A DNA stretch of 64,000 nt from Coprobacter tertius (GCF_024330105.1 NZ_JANDHW010000010.1:1-64000); one strand, 5' to 3'. Positions 17,389 to 26,651 are shown, counted from the first letter of the stretch. Numbers and translations are program-made. Notes: a model not told the origin generated them from the letters alone.

Positions 17389-19428
17389 CTATTGAATAAG
17401 ATGTAGGTCGATAATACCGGAGACTTCGGTAGAAGATTCTCCTAACATAGGTCCGCAATATTGATTTACACCGGTATATATTTTAATAAAATCGATTCCC
17501 GGCAGACTTATTTTATTTCCTTGCGCATCTACAGCCCAATCTATATCGAAACACGAATCGTCGGAATCGTTCGGTTTGTTATCGGCATACCCCCAATCAT
17601 AAAAATATTGTACCCAATAGCTGCTTCCGTTAACACCTATATCTTTTGCGTTTGGAGCGAGTCGCGTTCCTGAAAACGTTAATTTACCCGTTTCGATCCA
17701 CTGGGGATAGTACGGTTGGTTATGAAATTGTATTTTTTGTATATAACCGTTTTGTCCTTCGCTGTCTTTCCATGGAATATACTGAGAGGATGTATTCCCT
17801 ATTGAATTCAGGTCGTAGGTGATCGTATAATTTTTCAGTGTTTCCGGTTTATTGTATTCACTGCCGGCTAATTCGTACCATTCGTCGTCATCGGGCATAC
17901 CGTTCCCGTTTTCGTCGTATGCGACCATAAGTATTCCGGGTTCAGAGCTGCCTCCCCGACTATCGATCATCGAGGAAAAAGCATTTCCAAGTACTCTGAA
18001 ATCTTTTTCTCCCGGTTTATTTTCGATCGTGTGATCGAAGCCAACGATTACATATCCACCGTATGCTCCTAAAGAGATTGTCCCTTGACGATTGTTTCCG
18101 ATAGCATTCAGAACTTTTTCATTCATGTCTTTCTGTGTATCTCCCGGTTTGTAATAGGGGAGTATATTTATATTTTGTCCGGGTGCCGGGCGATAGTCGA
18201 GGACTTTTGTGATGTAAGGCGACGGACCGGTTTGTGGGGTGTCTGGCCTTTTGTCGGGATGTACTAATTGTAATCGTGTGAAGACGATATGTGCCGGTGC
18301 ATCGCCGGTTGTCGTACTCCACTGTAAATAACCGCCGGAGGAGTAGCAGTAGAGTTTTCCGGGATCGGTAAAAGAGGGAGCATCTGTAACGAAAATTTCT
18401 TTTGTTTCGGGATTTACGGCAATACCGTACGGCAGGGCAATATTCTTTTCGGTACCGTCGTTGATAAAATGGTCCGAAATAATTTTTCCTGCTGTGATAC
18501 TGTATAAAACGTATGAAGAGTTACCGTGTCCCGTATCTGCTTGCCAGTCGTTACTGTATATGTATATTTTATCGTCACTGATACAGAGATTGTCGGCCGG
18601 TATATTTAATTTTCCTTTTACTTGTTCGGTATAAGGATCGATGACATAAATATCAGAAGGAGTACCTTTATAATCGCCGCGGGAGGTAACATACATATTT
18701 CCGTAATTATCGGTTCTAATACGGTGGAGGTTGACGGCTACATCGATTTTTCTGACTTCGGTAAAGGAAGATAAATCAACGACCGATATCGTCCGGTCAT
18801 AATCAGGGGCCATATAGCCACCCGAGTTGGCAACAAAAAGTTTATTATCGACGATAACCATTTCCTCGGGTTGATAACCTACAGTAGCGGTCCGTGTAAT
18901 TTGCAGTGTGGCTGTGTCTACTTCGGCAACGATTCCTTTTCTATAATAAGGATCGTTCCCGACCGGTCCTGCATACGAACTTATATATGCTTTGTCATTT
19001 TTGAATGTAATGTATCTGCCATTGTCTATTTCGATAGTTCCTATGTGTTTTGCCGTAGTGGCATCCATTACCTCTACCAGATTAGAATAGTTGATGACCG
19101 CATAAAGGCGGTTTCCGTAGATTTGAATATCGTTTCCAACGCTTCCTAACTCTTTTACAACCGAAGGATTTCGTTCGGGAAATATGTTACGGTAATAAAT
19201 TCCAGTTGTGAAGTCGAAACAATCGATAGACGCTTTATTTTGTCCCATATTTCCTTCATTGAGTAAGTATAAGCCTTTTATTGATGCATGGGGGCGACCG
19301 GGGGCCAGTTGAGTCTCTTCGGTTTTGAGTACAGGCATTTCGTCACGACAGGAACAGATGAATACTGAAAGAGAAAATATCAGCCCGTAGATAACAGTTT
19401 TCATTAGTGTGATAATGGATATTTTCAT
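17389..19428 (-). CDS. BtuG-like propeller fused to the PKD-lipoprotein C-domain
   Basis: Lipoprotein of 679 residues; an alternative start at 19404 (MKTVIYGLIF) gives a tidier signal peptide, lipobox-like ICSC either way. Residues ~45-395 are a YncE/BtuG-type propeller (LYLLNEGNMGQNKAS, ELGSVGNDIQIYG, TVGYQPEEMVIVDNKLFVANSGG). Residues ~400-679 match the second domain of the lipoprotein at 12567-13799 (VLDYRPAPGQNIN, SLGAYGGYVIVGFDHT, DENGNGMPDDDEWYELAG, VNQYCG). In the btuB1 operon these are two genes, so this is a natural fusion or the ancestor of a split. It follows btuB2 by 5 bp and should act with it in B12 capture. Confidence 0.85.
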   Translation of the reverse strand: MKISIITLMKTVIYGLIFSLSVFICSCRDEMPVLKTEETQLAPGRPHASIKGLYLLNEGNMGQNKASIDCFDFTTGIYYRNIFPERNPSVVKELGSVGNDIQIYGNRLYAVINYSNLVEVMDATTAKHIGTIEIDNGRYITFKNDKAYISSYAGPVGNDPYYRKGIVAEVDTATLQITRTATVGYQPEEMVIVDNKLFVANSGGYMAPDYDRTISVVDLSSFTEVRKIDVAVNLHRIRTDNYGNMYVTSRGDYKGTPSDIYVIDPYTEQVKGKLNIPADNLCISDDKIYIYSNDWQADTGHGNSSYVLYSITAGKIISDHFINDGTEKNIALPYGIAVNPETKEIFVTDAPSFTDPGKLYCYSSGGYLQWSTTTGDAPAHIVFTRLQLVHPDKRPDTPQTGPSPYITKVLDYRPAPGQNINILPYYKPGDTQKDMNEKVLNAIGNNRQGTISLGAYGGYVIVGFDHTIENKPGEKDFRVLGNAFSSMIDSRGGSSEPGILMVAYDENGNGMPDDDEWYELAGSEYNKPETLKNYTITYDLNSIGNTSSQYIPWKDSEGQNGYIQKIQFHNQPYYPQWIETGKLTFSGTRLAPNAKDIGVNGSSYWVQYFYDWGYADNKPNDSDDSCFDIDWAVDAQGNKISLPGIDFIKIYTGVNQYCGPMLGESSTEVSGIIDLHLIQ

Positions 19429-19433
19429 AGGAA

Positions 19434-21473
19434 TCAGAACGTTAAGTTAAATATAAATCTGAAGTTTGTACCGGGCATAGGATAATTCGGCACGACTTCG
19501 TATTGCTGGTTGAGCAGATTATTTATTTCAGCTGTAATTTTCAGTCGATAGCGATTCCATCGCAGGCTTTTTGAAAAGGACAGATCGCTGGTATACCACG
19601 GGAGAATATAATTGTCGGGAGTATTGGTAGAAGACATATAACGTTCTCCTGTGTAAATAAAGCTGTAATTCAATTCCCATGATTTATAACTGCCGTTGAA
19701 TAAAGCCGTTCCGCTATGCATGGGAATATAGGGTATTTGTCCCTTGTAATTATCCCGATCTTTATCACTCATATCCTGAGCTTTTTGAAATGTATAATTT
19801 ATTTTTATTCCCAGATCGAGTTCTCTAACCGGTTGAAAAACTGTTTTAAAGACAATATCTATCCCTTTTATTTCTACTTTATCGAGGTTACGCATACTCC
19901 ATCTGAAAAAACTATTGGTCGGAACTGCTATGATTTTGTCATTTATTTGGTTGTAATAGGCGTCGGCTTGTACTTCTAAGGATCGAAGCCAGACTCTTGC
20001 AGGGGAAAGGCGGTAAAGAAAACCGGCATCGTATTGTTTTACCGTTTCGGGTTTGAGAGTGCTTACCGTAAGCGTTGGAACATAATACAGTTCGTTAAAT
20101 GTAGGCATACGGAAAATGTCTTTATAGAAGGCTCTGAAAGTAAGGTCGGCACGGGAAAATGGAGTATAAGAAAAAACGACTGCCGGTGAATGTTTGTATC
20201 GGTCTTTAGCGGCTTTCCCGTTATTGTTTACACGGTCATGTACATAAGTTCCCAGCAGGCTTGCCTGGATATTGATTGGGCCAAAATCGAATGCAGTCGC
20301 AAACGAAATCAGACCCGATTGGCGCAGTGGGGTCGAAAAGTCTCTCAAGTCGGCATTTAGTTTATTCAACAAATAATCGGCACTAAAAGTAAATTCCCAC
20401 CAGGATATAGGTGAAAATCGATTTGCGGCCGATAAATAGAATTCTTGCTGTTTATAGTGATTATCGGCATACATTACCGAGGGATCTTTTTGGGGATCGG
20501 CTAAGTAGTGTAAATAGTCGTAAGCGTATTTTCCGTTTAGCATCAGACTGTAAAATTTACCGAAGTTTTTACGGAATGATGATTGAGTAAATACGTTTGT
20601 ATCCCATTGTCGTTCTTCGTGAGTAAAATTACCTCTGACAACAGCGCCTGGAAATCCTCTTTCCGAACGGTATAAATACACTTTTGTTTTCCAGTACCCA
20701 TTATCGATGCGGCCGAATAAACCGGTTTCTGCTCGAAATGCGTTTACATCCCCATTGTGTCTGACTGCGGTCGTGTCATATCCGTCTCGTACTTTATAGC
20801 GGAATTTATATTTCCCGGTCGTAAACAAATATTCTGTGCTTACCGACATCGAAATGTCGGAATTTATTTTTTGTTCCCATAATAGAGAAGGATTGGCTGT
20901 TCCGAACGATCCGGTTTTGAAAGTAGCCTTCAGGTGATAATATTCATTGTCGGTAAAAAGAGGCGTTTTCGTTTCGAGATAGATAGAGCTTGCGGATGCG
21001 AAATTTTTTGCCGGTTGAAAAATAGAACTCTTTTGTCCATTATATAAGGTAACGGCTTCTATATTATCGAGAGAGAATCGTCCGAGGTCCACCGTTCCGT
21101 TTTGAGCGTTTCCTATTTCGATTCCGTCGTAAAATACACCTACGTGTTCGCTACCCATACTTCGTATATTAACCGTTTTTAGTCCACCTATCCCCCCATA
21201 GTCTTTTATTTGTATTCCCGAAAAGAAACGAATAGCATCGGCTACCGTATGAGAGTTTAGTTTTTCGAGTTGTATCCCCGATAATCTTTGTGCCGGAATT
21301 ATATCGTTACGTACCGGATTCCGGGTCGTTACTGTTACAGGTGAGATTTGGTATGTTTTTAAACTGTCGGGGGCGGTTTGCCCGAAAGAAGCAGAATAGA
21401 TAATACAAAGCATCATACCGGATAACAGGTACGAAAAAAAACGAGGGATATGTGTTATTTGTATTTTATGCAT
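19434..21473 (-). CDS. btuB: BtuB-type TonB-dependent cobalamin receptor 2
   Basis: TonB-dependent outer-membrane receptor of 679 residues: signal peptide ~1-32, TonB box-like PVTVTT (~45), plug (IPAQRLSGIQLEKLNSHTV, NIRSMGSEHVGVFYDGIE, SLDNIEAVTLYNGQKSS) and a barrel ending FRFIFNLTF. It shares FRMPTFNELYY and most plug motifs with BtuB1, so the two come from a duplication, along with their BtuG-type partners. Unlike btuB1 it has no riboswitch: the whole gap to the divergent nitroreductase gene is 156 bp. Substrate is assigned by paralogy and partner gene; it may prefer other corrinoids. Confidence 0.88.
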   Translation of the reverse strand: MHKIQITHIPRFFSYLLSGMMLCIIYSASFGQTAPDSLKTYQISPVTVTTRNPVRNDIIPAQRLSGIQLEKLNSHTVADAIRFFSGIQIKDYGGIGGLKTVNIRSMGSEHVGVFYDGIEIGNAQNGTVDLGRFSLDNIEAVTLYNGQKSSIFQPAKNFASASSIYLETKTPLFTDNEYYHLKATFKTGSFGTANPSLLWEQKINSDISMSVSTEYLFTTGKYKFRYKVRDGYDTTAVRHNGDVNAFRAETGLFGRIDNGYWKTKVYLYRSERGFPGAVVRGNFTHEERQWDTNVFTQSSFRKNFGKFYSLMLNGKYAYDYLHYLADPQKDPSVMYADNHYKQQEFYLSAANRFSPISWWEFTFSADYLLNKLNADLRDFSTPLRQSGLISFATAFDFGPINIQASLLGTYVHDRVNNNGKAAKDRYKHSPAVVFSYTPFSRADLTFRAFYKDIFRMPTFNELYYVPTLTVSTLKPETVKQYDAGFLYRLSPARVWLRSLEVQADAYYNQINDKIIAVPTNSFFRWSMRNLDKVEIKGIDIVFKTVFQPVRELDLGIKINYTFQKAQDMSDKDRDNYKGQIPYIPMHSGTALFNGSYKSWELNYSFIYTGERYMSSTNTPDNYILPWYTSDLSFSKSLRWNRYRLKITAEINNLLNQQYEVVPNYPMPGTNFRFIFNLTF

Positions 21474-21510
21474 GTTTCCAGAGCCGGTAATCCGGAATGG
21501 CTGACCGGTA

Positions 21511-21542
21511 CAAAGTTAATAATAATACCCTAACGTAACAAA
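21511..21542 (-). promoter_or_regulatory. Promoter of the btuB2 operon
   Basis: Minus-strand TTTG (21539-21542) and TAACTTTG (21511-21518) match both consensus boxes with 20-bp spacing. The leader to the btuB2 ATG is only ~30 nt. It contains a small possible hairpin (CCGGT 21484-21488 / ACCGG 21504-21508) but no cobalamin aptamer. Confidence 0.78.
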
Positions 21543-21552
21543 TAGCTGTTTC

Positions 21553-21583
21553 TTGTTTCCCTGTATTTGTTTCATTACATTTG
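21553..21583 (+). promoter_or_regulatory. Promoter of the nitroreductase gene
   Basis: TACATTTG (21576-21583) matches TAnnTTTG; TTG (21553-21555) lies 20 bp upstream. It overlaps the back of the divergent btuB2 promoter, so the two could interfere. Confidence 0.6.
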
Positions 21584-21629
21584 CAACAAAACCGGGTGAT
21601 TAATTGTAGTATTTAAAAAAAATAGGAAG

Positions 21630-22385
21630 ATGAAAAATATAGAAGACATATTGATGTTGCGTACTTCGATTAGGCGTTATACAAGAGAAAAATTAAGTGA
21701 AGAGCAACTCGATTATATTTATCGGGCAATTTCAAATACCCCTACCAGTTATAATGGCCAACAATTTTCTGTTATATCTGTAACCGATCAGGAAAAGAAA
21801 GAAAAGTTATATGAAATAACGGGTCAAAAACAAATAAAAACAAGTGCGGTATTTATGGCTTTTTGTGCCGATTTTCATAAAATAAAGGTTGCCGCGCAGG
21901 CTAAAGGTGTAGATTTTCCTCTGTTTACCGAAACCCTCGATGGTGTAATGGTAGGAATGATAGATGCTTCGCTGGCCATGCAGAATGCAGCGATGGCGGC
22001 CTATTCTTTAGGATTGGGATGTTGCTTTATCGGTTATGCCCGTACTGCGCATCCCGAAAAAATCGCTGAATTGTTGAATTTGCCTGATGGTGTTTTTGTG
22101 GTATGCGGACTGACGATCGGTTACCCTGCCGAAACTCCCGATCTGAAGCCGAAGCAGCCGTTATCTTTACTTATACATGAAAACGGGTATCGAGAAGATG
22201 ATATGACAGAAAAATTATTGAAATATGATGAGACGATATCGGATTATAATCGCAGTCGTTCTGGTACGACTACTGATAATGACTGGATAGAACATATGTT
22301 GTGTTATTATCGGGAAGCGCTTAAATACGATATGGAAGGTTATTTGCGGAAACAAGGATTTAAACTACCGTTTGAATCTCGGTAA
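21630..22385 (+). CDS. Nitroreductase family FMN-dependent oxidoreductase
   Basis: A 251-residue flavoprotein of the nitroreductase superfamily (NfrA/FRP-like). The N-terminal R-T-S-I-R-R-Y motif binds the FMN phosphate. NTPTSYNGQQFSVISV, then AMQNAAMAAYSLGLGCCFIGYAR and LPDGVFVVCGLTIGYPAE follow in the family order, with the GYP motif near residue 170. It probably uses NAD(P)H to reduce quinones, nitro compounds or flavins in the cytosol. Single gene, divergent from btuB2, ended by the terminator at 22415. Confidence 0.88.
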   Translation: MKNIEDILMLRTSIRRYTREKLSEEQLDYIYRAISNTPTSYNGQQFSVISVTDQEKKEKLYEITGQKQIKTSAVFMAFCADFHKIKVAAQAKGVDFPLFTETLDGVMVGMIDASLAMQNAAMAAYSLGLGCCFIGYARTAHPEKIAELLNLPDGVFVVCGLTIGYPAETPDLKPKQPLSLLIHENGYREDDMTEKLLKYDETISDYNRSRSGTTTDNDWIEHMLCYYREALKYDMEGYLRKQGFKLPFESR

Positions 22386-22414
22386 GAAATGGTTTGATTT
22401 ATATACTGTTTATT

Positions 22415-22446
22415 CCCCTTTTTATTTAAGAAAAGGGGATTTTTTT
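22415..22446 (+). terminator. Rho-independent terminator after the nitroreductase gene
   Basis: CCCCTTTT and AAAAGGGG form an 8-bp stem with an 8-nt loop, followed by a T7 run. The rest of the gap to nrdD (to 22681) is very AT-rich and shows no clear -33/-7 pair. Confidence 0.85.
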
Positions 22447-22681
22447 AATCTCATTAGTGAATAATAATTTGCATGAAAAATAATTTTTATGATCTGATTA
22501 TTTTTAAAAGTTTCCAATTTTAAAATATAAATATCAGTAAATTAAAGTATTAAATATTTTTATTGATGAAAAAGTTTTCAAAAAATATAATTGTGTGTTT
22601 CTATATATAGAAATTATTTATCTTTACAGAAAACTTTTTGATAGCCTATTAATATCGAATAACTTTAATTCTTTTATAAAA

Positions 22682-24889
22682 ATGATACAGACTGTAGTTA
22701 AACGTGACGGCCGTATAGTCGGCTTTAATGAGGAGAAGATCATTGCTGCCATACGTAAGGCGATGTTACATACCGATAAAGGTGAAGATATGGAACTGAT
22801 ACGTCAGATCACCGACCGTATCGTATGCCGGGGTAACGAACAGATGACGGTCGAAGCGATACAGGATTGTGTTGAAATGGAGTTGATGAAAAGTAGTCGC
22901 AAAGATGTGGCTCAGAAATATATTGCTTATCGAAACCAGCGCAGTATAGCGCGAAAGGCGAAAACGAGGGATATCTTTTTGGAAATTATCGAGACCAAGT
23001 CAAATGAAGTTACCCGTGAAAATGCCAATATGAATGCCGATACTCCGGCAGGGATGATGATGAAATTCGCCAGTGAAACGACTAAACCTTTCGTTGATGA
23101 TTTTTTACTGAGCGATCGGGTGAAAGATGCTGTTGCAAATAATTATCTGCACATACACGATAAAGATTATTATCCGACTAAAAGTCTGACTTGCGTACAG
23201 CACCCGTTGGATAAGATACTTCAAAACGGATTTTTTGCCGGACATGGTGAATCACGACCTGCAAAACGTATCGAAACAGCCAGCATTCTCGGATGTATTT
23301 CTTTGGAAACCGCACAAAACGAAATGCATGGTGGGCAAGCGATACCTGCTTTTGATTTTTATTTGGCTCCCTATGTTCGAAATAGTTTTATCGAAGAACT
23401 AAAAGTTTTGGCAGATATTAATGCGACAGATTATTCACATCTGTATCAGGTACCCATCGAAGATTATATTACTCGTGATTTGAACGGATTTACCGGAGAA
23501 TTGAGAGTGATACAACATGCGATTAATCGTACTGTTAGTCGCGTACATCAGTCAATGGAGGCGTTTATTCATAACATGAATACGATACATTCACGGGGTG
23601 GAAATCAGGTTGTTTTTAGTTCGATAAATTATGGAACCGATACATCGGCAGAAGGACGGTGTATTATTCGTGAATTGTTGATTTCTACTTATGAGGGGGT
23701 GGGAAACGGGGCGACCGCAATTTTCCCTATCCAAATATGGAAGAAAAAACGAGGTGTGAGTTATTTGCCCGAAGACCGTAATTACGATCTGTATAAACTG
23801 GCTTGTAAAGTGACGGCCCGCCGGTTTTTTCCGAATTTTTTGAATCTTGATGCTACGTTTAATCAAAGTGAAGATTGGAGTGCCGATGATCCTCGTCGGT
23901 TTGAACATGAAGTCGCTACGATGGGATGTCGTACCCGTGTTTTCGAAAATCGTTTCGGTCTTAAGACTTCTATCGGCAGGGGTAATATTTCGTTTTCTAC
24001 TATTAATATCGTCAGGCTTGCAATCGAATGCATGGAGATTGCAGATAAAGAAGAACGTATTGCCCGATTTTTTTCGAAACTCGATAATATTCTGGAGATT
24101 ACGGCTCTGCAGTTACATGAACGTTTCGAGTTTCAGAAAACGGCTTATGCTAAGCAATTTCCGCTTTTGATGTCGTCATTGTGGAACGGTAGCGAAAAAC
24201 TCGGGCCGGACGATACCATAGCCTCGGTTATTAATCAGGGAACTTTGGGGATCGGTTTTATCGGGTTGGCCGAATGTCTTGTGGCCCTTACGGGGAAACA
24301 CCATGGAGAAGATACCGAATCGCAGGAACTGGGTCTAAAAATTGTAACCTATATGCGGGATCAGGTAAATCGTTTCTCTGAGCATTATCAACATAATTAT
24401 AGCGTACTGGCAACCCCAGCCGAAGGTTTATCCGGTAAATTTACAATGAAAGATCGGCATACCTATGGTGTGTTACCCGGAATTACCGATCGGGATTATT
24501 ATACCAATTCAAATCATGTACCGGTTTATTACCGTTGTTCGGCTAGAAAAAAAGCTGAAATCGAAGCTCCTTATCATGATCTTACACGGGGAGGTCATAT
24601 TTTCTATGTAGAGATCGACGGGGATGCAACTCATAATCCGGAAGCGATTATGTCGGTGGTGGATATGATGGATAAATACAATATCGGATACGGATCGGTT
24701 AATCACAATCGCAACCGGTGTATGAAGTGTGGCTATGAAGATGCTTCGACAGGGCTGGAAGAATGTCCGCATTGCGGCAGCCATGAAATAGATCGCTTAC
24801 AGCGTATAACAGGTTATCTGGTTGGCACTACCGATCGGTGGAATCATGCGAAATTGTCGGAGTTGAACGACCGTGTAGTGCATCATTAA
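22682..24889 (+). CDS. nrdD: Anaerobic (class III) ribonucleoside-triphosphate reductase
   Basis: Large subunit of the oxygen-sensitive ribonucleotide reductase, 735 residues, making dNTPs during anaerobic growth. I start at 22682 (MIQTVVKRDGR) because the ATP-cone domain begins there; a GTG at 22595 would add 29 AT-rich residues. Residues 1-90 are the ATP-cone, followed by the catalytic glycyl-radical barrel. A C-terminal zinc site is formed by CMKCG and CPHCG (~680-697), and the radical loop RITGYLVGTTDRWN (~709) carries the glycine activated by NrdG. It lies 17 bp before nrdG. Confidence 0.97.
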   Translation: MIQTVVKRDGRIVGFNEEKIIAAIRKAMLHTDKGEDMELIRQITDRIVCRGNEQMTVEAIQDCVEMELMKSSRKDVAQKYIAYRNQRSIARKAKTRDIFLEIIETKSNEVTRENANMNADTPAGMMMKFASETTKPFVDDFLLSDRVKDAVANNYLHIHDKDYYPTKSLTCVQHPLDKILQNGFFAGHGESRPAKRIETASILGCISLETAQNEMHGGQAIPAFDFYLAPYVRNSFIEELKVLADINATDYSHLYQVPIEDYITRDLNGFTGELRVIQHAINRTVSRVHQSMEAFIHNMNTIHSRGGNQVVFSSINYGTDTSAEGRCIIRELLISTYEGVGNGATAIFPIQIWKKKRGVSYLPEDRNYDLYKLACKVTARRFFPNFLNLDATFNQSEDWSADDPRRFEHEVATMGCRTRVFENRFGLKTSIGRGNISFSTINIVRLAIECMEIADKEERIARFFSKLDNILEITALQLHERFEFQKTAYAKQFPLLMSSLWNGSEKLGPDDTIASVINQGTLGIGFIGLAECLVALTGKHHGEDTESQELGLKIVTYMRDQVNRFSEHYQHNYSVLATPAEGLSGKFTMKDRHTYGVLPGITDRDYYTNSNHVPVYYRCSARKKAEIEAPYHDLTRGGHIFYVEIDGDATHNPEAIMSVVDMMDKYNIGYGSVNHNRNRCMKCGYEDASTGLEECPHCGSHEIDRLQRITGYLVGTTDRWNHAKLSELNDRVVHH

Positions 24890-24906
24890 GGGAAAGGGCG
24901 TTATTA

Positions 24907-25455
24907 ATGTCAGATACATTGCGAATACTCGATGTAGTAGAAGATACCGTCGTCGATGGGCCCGGTTTACGTACGGCTATTTATTCTGCCGGATGTCCTC
25001 ATCATTGCCCCGGGTGTCATAATCCAGAGTCTTGGACGGATACAAACGGGAAAGAAGTGACTATCGATGAACTGATGGCGGTTATACGGGCAGATTCTTT
25101 AGGGAATATTACATTCAGTGGAGGAGATCCGTTATATCAGCCCGAAAGTTTTGCTAAATTGGCATACCGTATAAAAGAGGAAACCGGAAAAAATATATGG
25201 TGTTATACCGGTTATTTATTTGAATACGTTGTTGGAAATCCTCGTTTATCTCTTATTTTACCCTATATAGATGTTTTAGTCGATGGTCGGTTCCTTGAAG
25301 AAGAAAGAGATACTACGCTACCTTTTCGGGGAAGTCGCAACCAGCGATTGATCGATGTACAAGCTTCTTTAAAACGGCAGAAAACCGTTTTATTCCGATA
25401 CGATCCTTATAGTATCTGTGAACTGTTAGAGAAAGCAGATGGTTATTCTGTATAG
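24907..25455 (+). CDS. nrdG: Anaerobic ribonucleotide reductase activating protein (radical SAM)
   Basis: A 182-residue radical-SAM activase that generates the glycyl radical on NrdD. The [4Fe-4S] motif CPHHCPGC gives Cys30, Cys34 and Cys37, preceded by DGPGLRTAIYSAGC typical of NrdG/PflA. FSGGDPLYQP is the SAM-binding GGE-like motif. The longer frame from a GTG at 24838 would overlap nrdD by 52 bp and adds residues unrelated to the family, so 24907 (MSDTLRILDV) is preferred. Confidence 0.95.
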   Translation: MSDTLRILDVVEDTVVDGPGLRTAIYSAGCPHHCPGCHNPESWTDTNGKEVTIDELMAVIRADSLGNITFSGGDPLYQPESFAKLAYRIKEETGKNIWCYTGYLFEYVVGNPRLSLILPYIDVLVDGRFLEEERDTTLPFRGSRNQRLIDVQASLKRQKTVLFRYDPYSICELLEKADGYSV

Positions 25456-25507
25456 TACTTTTTAAAAGATAAATATTACTTTTGTAAAAGATCAGGGAAC
25501 TTTTGAT

Positions 25508-26290
25508 ATGGAATTACGAACAACCGATGTAACACGGTATATAATGCCTTTGCGGGAGGGCGGTTCGCTACCGGCTCTGGCTGAAGCCGATGACGGATTT
25601 AAATATGTTTTGAAATTCAGAGGAGCCGGTCATGGAACTAAAGCGTTGATTGCCGAGTTGCTCGGCGGTGAGTTGGCCCGTTGTGTCGGATTGCGTGTTC
25701 CGGAGATCGTATTTTTAAACCTCGATGAGGCCTTTGGCCGTTCCGAAGGAGACGAGGAAATACAGGATCTTCTTCAGGCGAGTCGGGGGCTGAATATGGG
25801 GTTGCATTTTTTATCAGGAGCAATTACTTATGATCCTGCCGCCGATATGGTAGATGGTGAAATGGCATCTGAAATTGTCTGGATCGATGCATTGCTTACC
25901 AATATCGACCGTACAGTAAGAAATACCAATATGTTGATGTGGCATAATGAATTATGGCTTATCGATTTCGGTTCATCCCTCTATTTTCATTATATTTGGG
26001 ATAATTGGGAATCGCATGCTTCGGGTCGTTTTCCTCAGATAAAAGATCATGTTCTTTTACCTTTAGCCGATCGTATAGAAGAGACAGACGACCGGATGAA
26101 AGAAATATTGGTTCCTGAAAAGATTCGAGAAGTTGTAGAACTTATTCCGGATGACTGGTTGCATTGGAACGATACGGAACTTACCCCCAAAGAGATAAAA
26201 GATGTTTATTACCGTTTTTTGACAGAGAGGATAAGTCAGTCCAAAATATTTGTAAAAGAAGCGATATATGCCCGAGAAACACTTATATGA
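25508..26290 (+). CDS. HipA-like protein kinase paired with DUF3037
   Basis: A 260-residue protein of the compact HipA-like kinase family. An ATP-binding N-lobe (KYVLKFRGAGHGTKALIAELL) is followed by a catalytic loop IDALLTNIDRTVRNTNML, which keeps Asp and Asn of the HipA NxDRHxxN pattern, and a metal-binding LIDFGSSLYF. It lacks the HipA N-terminal subdomain and no hipB-like DNA-binding gene is next to it. A TACTTTTG -7 box at 25477-25484 suggests its own promoter rather than nrdG read-through. It overlaps the DUF3037 gene by 23 bp, an association seen in many bacteria. Target unknown; toxin, stress kinase and defence roles are all possible. Confidence 0.75.
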   Translation: MELRTTDVTRYIMPLREGGSLPALAEADDGFKYVLKFRGAGHGTKALIAELLGGELARCVGLRVPEIVFLNLDEAFGRSEGDEEIQDLLQASRGLNMGLHFLSGAITYDPAADMVDGEMASEIVWIDALLTNIDRTVRNTNMLMWHNELWLIDFGSSLYFHYIWDNWESHASGRFPQIKDHVLLPLADRIEETDDRMKEILVPEKIREVVELIPDDWLHWNDTELTPKEIKDVYYRFLTERISQSKIFVKEAIYARETLI

Positions 26291-26651
26291 ATATGCCGTA
26301 ATAAGGGTCGTTCCTTGTGTCGAGAGAGAAGAATTTATAAATGTAGGTATTATTCTTTTTTCTAAGGAGGCGAGGTATATTCGTAGTGCATACTATATAA
26401 ATGAAAAAAAACTGGCTATGTTTCCCTGCGAATTCGATAGGGATTCATTATGCTGTCATTTACATGTTTTTGAAAAAGTTTGTTCTGGAGAAAAAGGGGG
26501 AGGACCTATTGCTGCTTTGGATATTCCTGAACGTTTTCGATGGCTTACTGCCGTTCGTAGTACAATTGTACAGACTTCGAGACCTCACTCGGGATTTACA
26601 ACCGATCTCGATTGTACGTTCGACCGCCTATTCAGCGAGTTGGTATTGTAA
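26268..26651 (+). CDS. DUF3037 protein, partner of the HipA-like kinase
   Basis: A 127-residue cytosolic protein matching DUF3037: YEYAVIRVVPCVEREEFINVGIILFS at the N-terminus, then an FTTDLDCTFDRLFSELV end, typical of this family (about 120-130 residues). Function unknown. The 23-bp overlap with the kinase gene indicates co-translation, and the pairing suggests a regulator, antitoxin or substrate of the kinase. No terminator was seen before the next gene at 26738. Confidence 0.75.
   Translation: MPEKHLYEYAVIRVVPCVEREEFINVGIILFSKEARYIRSAYYINEKKLAMFPCEFDRDSLCCHLHVFEKVCSGEKGGGPIAALDIPERFRWLTAVRSTIVQTSRPHSGFTTDLDCTFDRLFSELVL

Noticed and set aside
22595-22681. GTG-initiated N-terminal extension of NrdD
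   Set aside because: It adds 29 AT-rich residues before the ATP-cone, which normally starts the protein.
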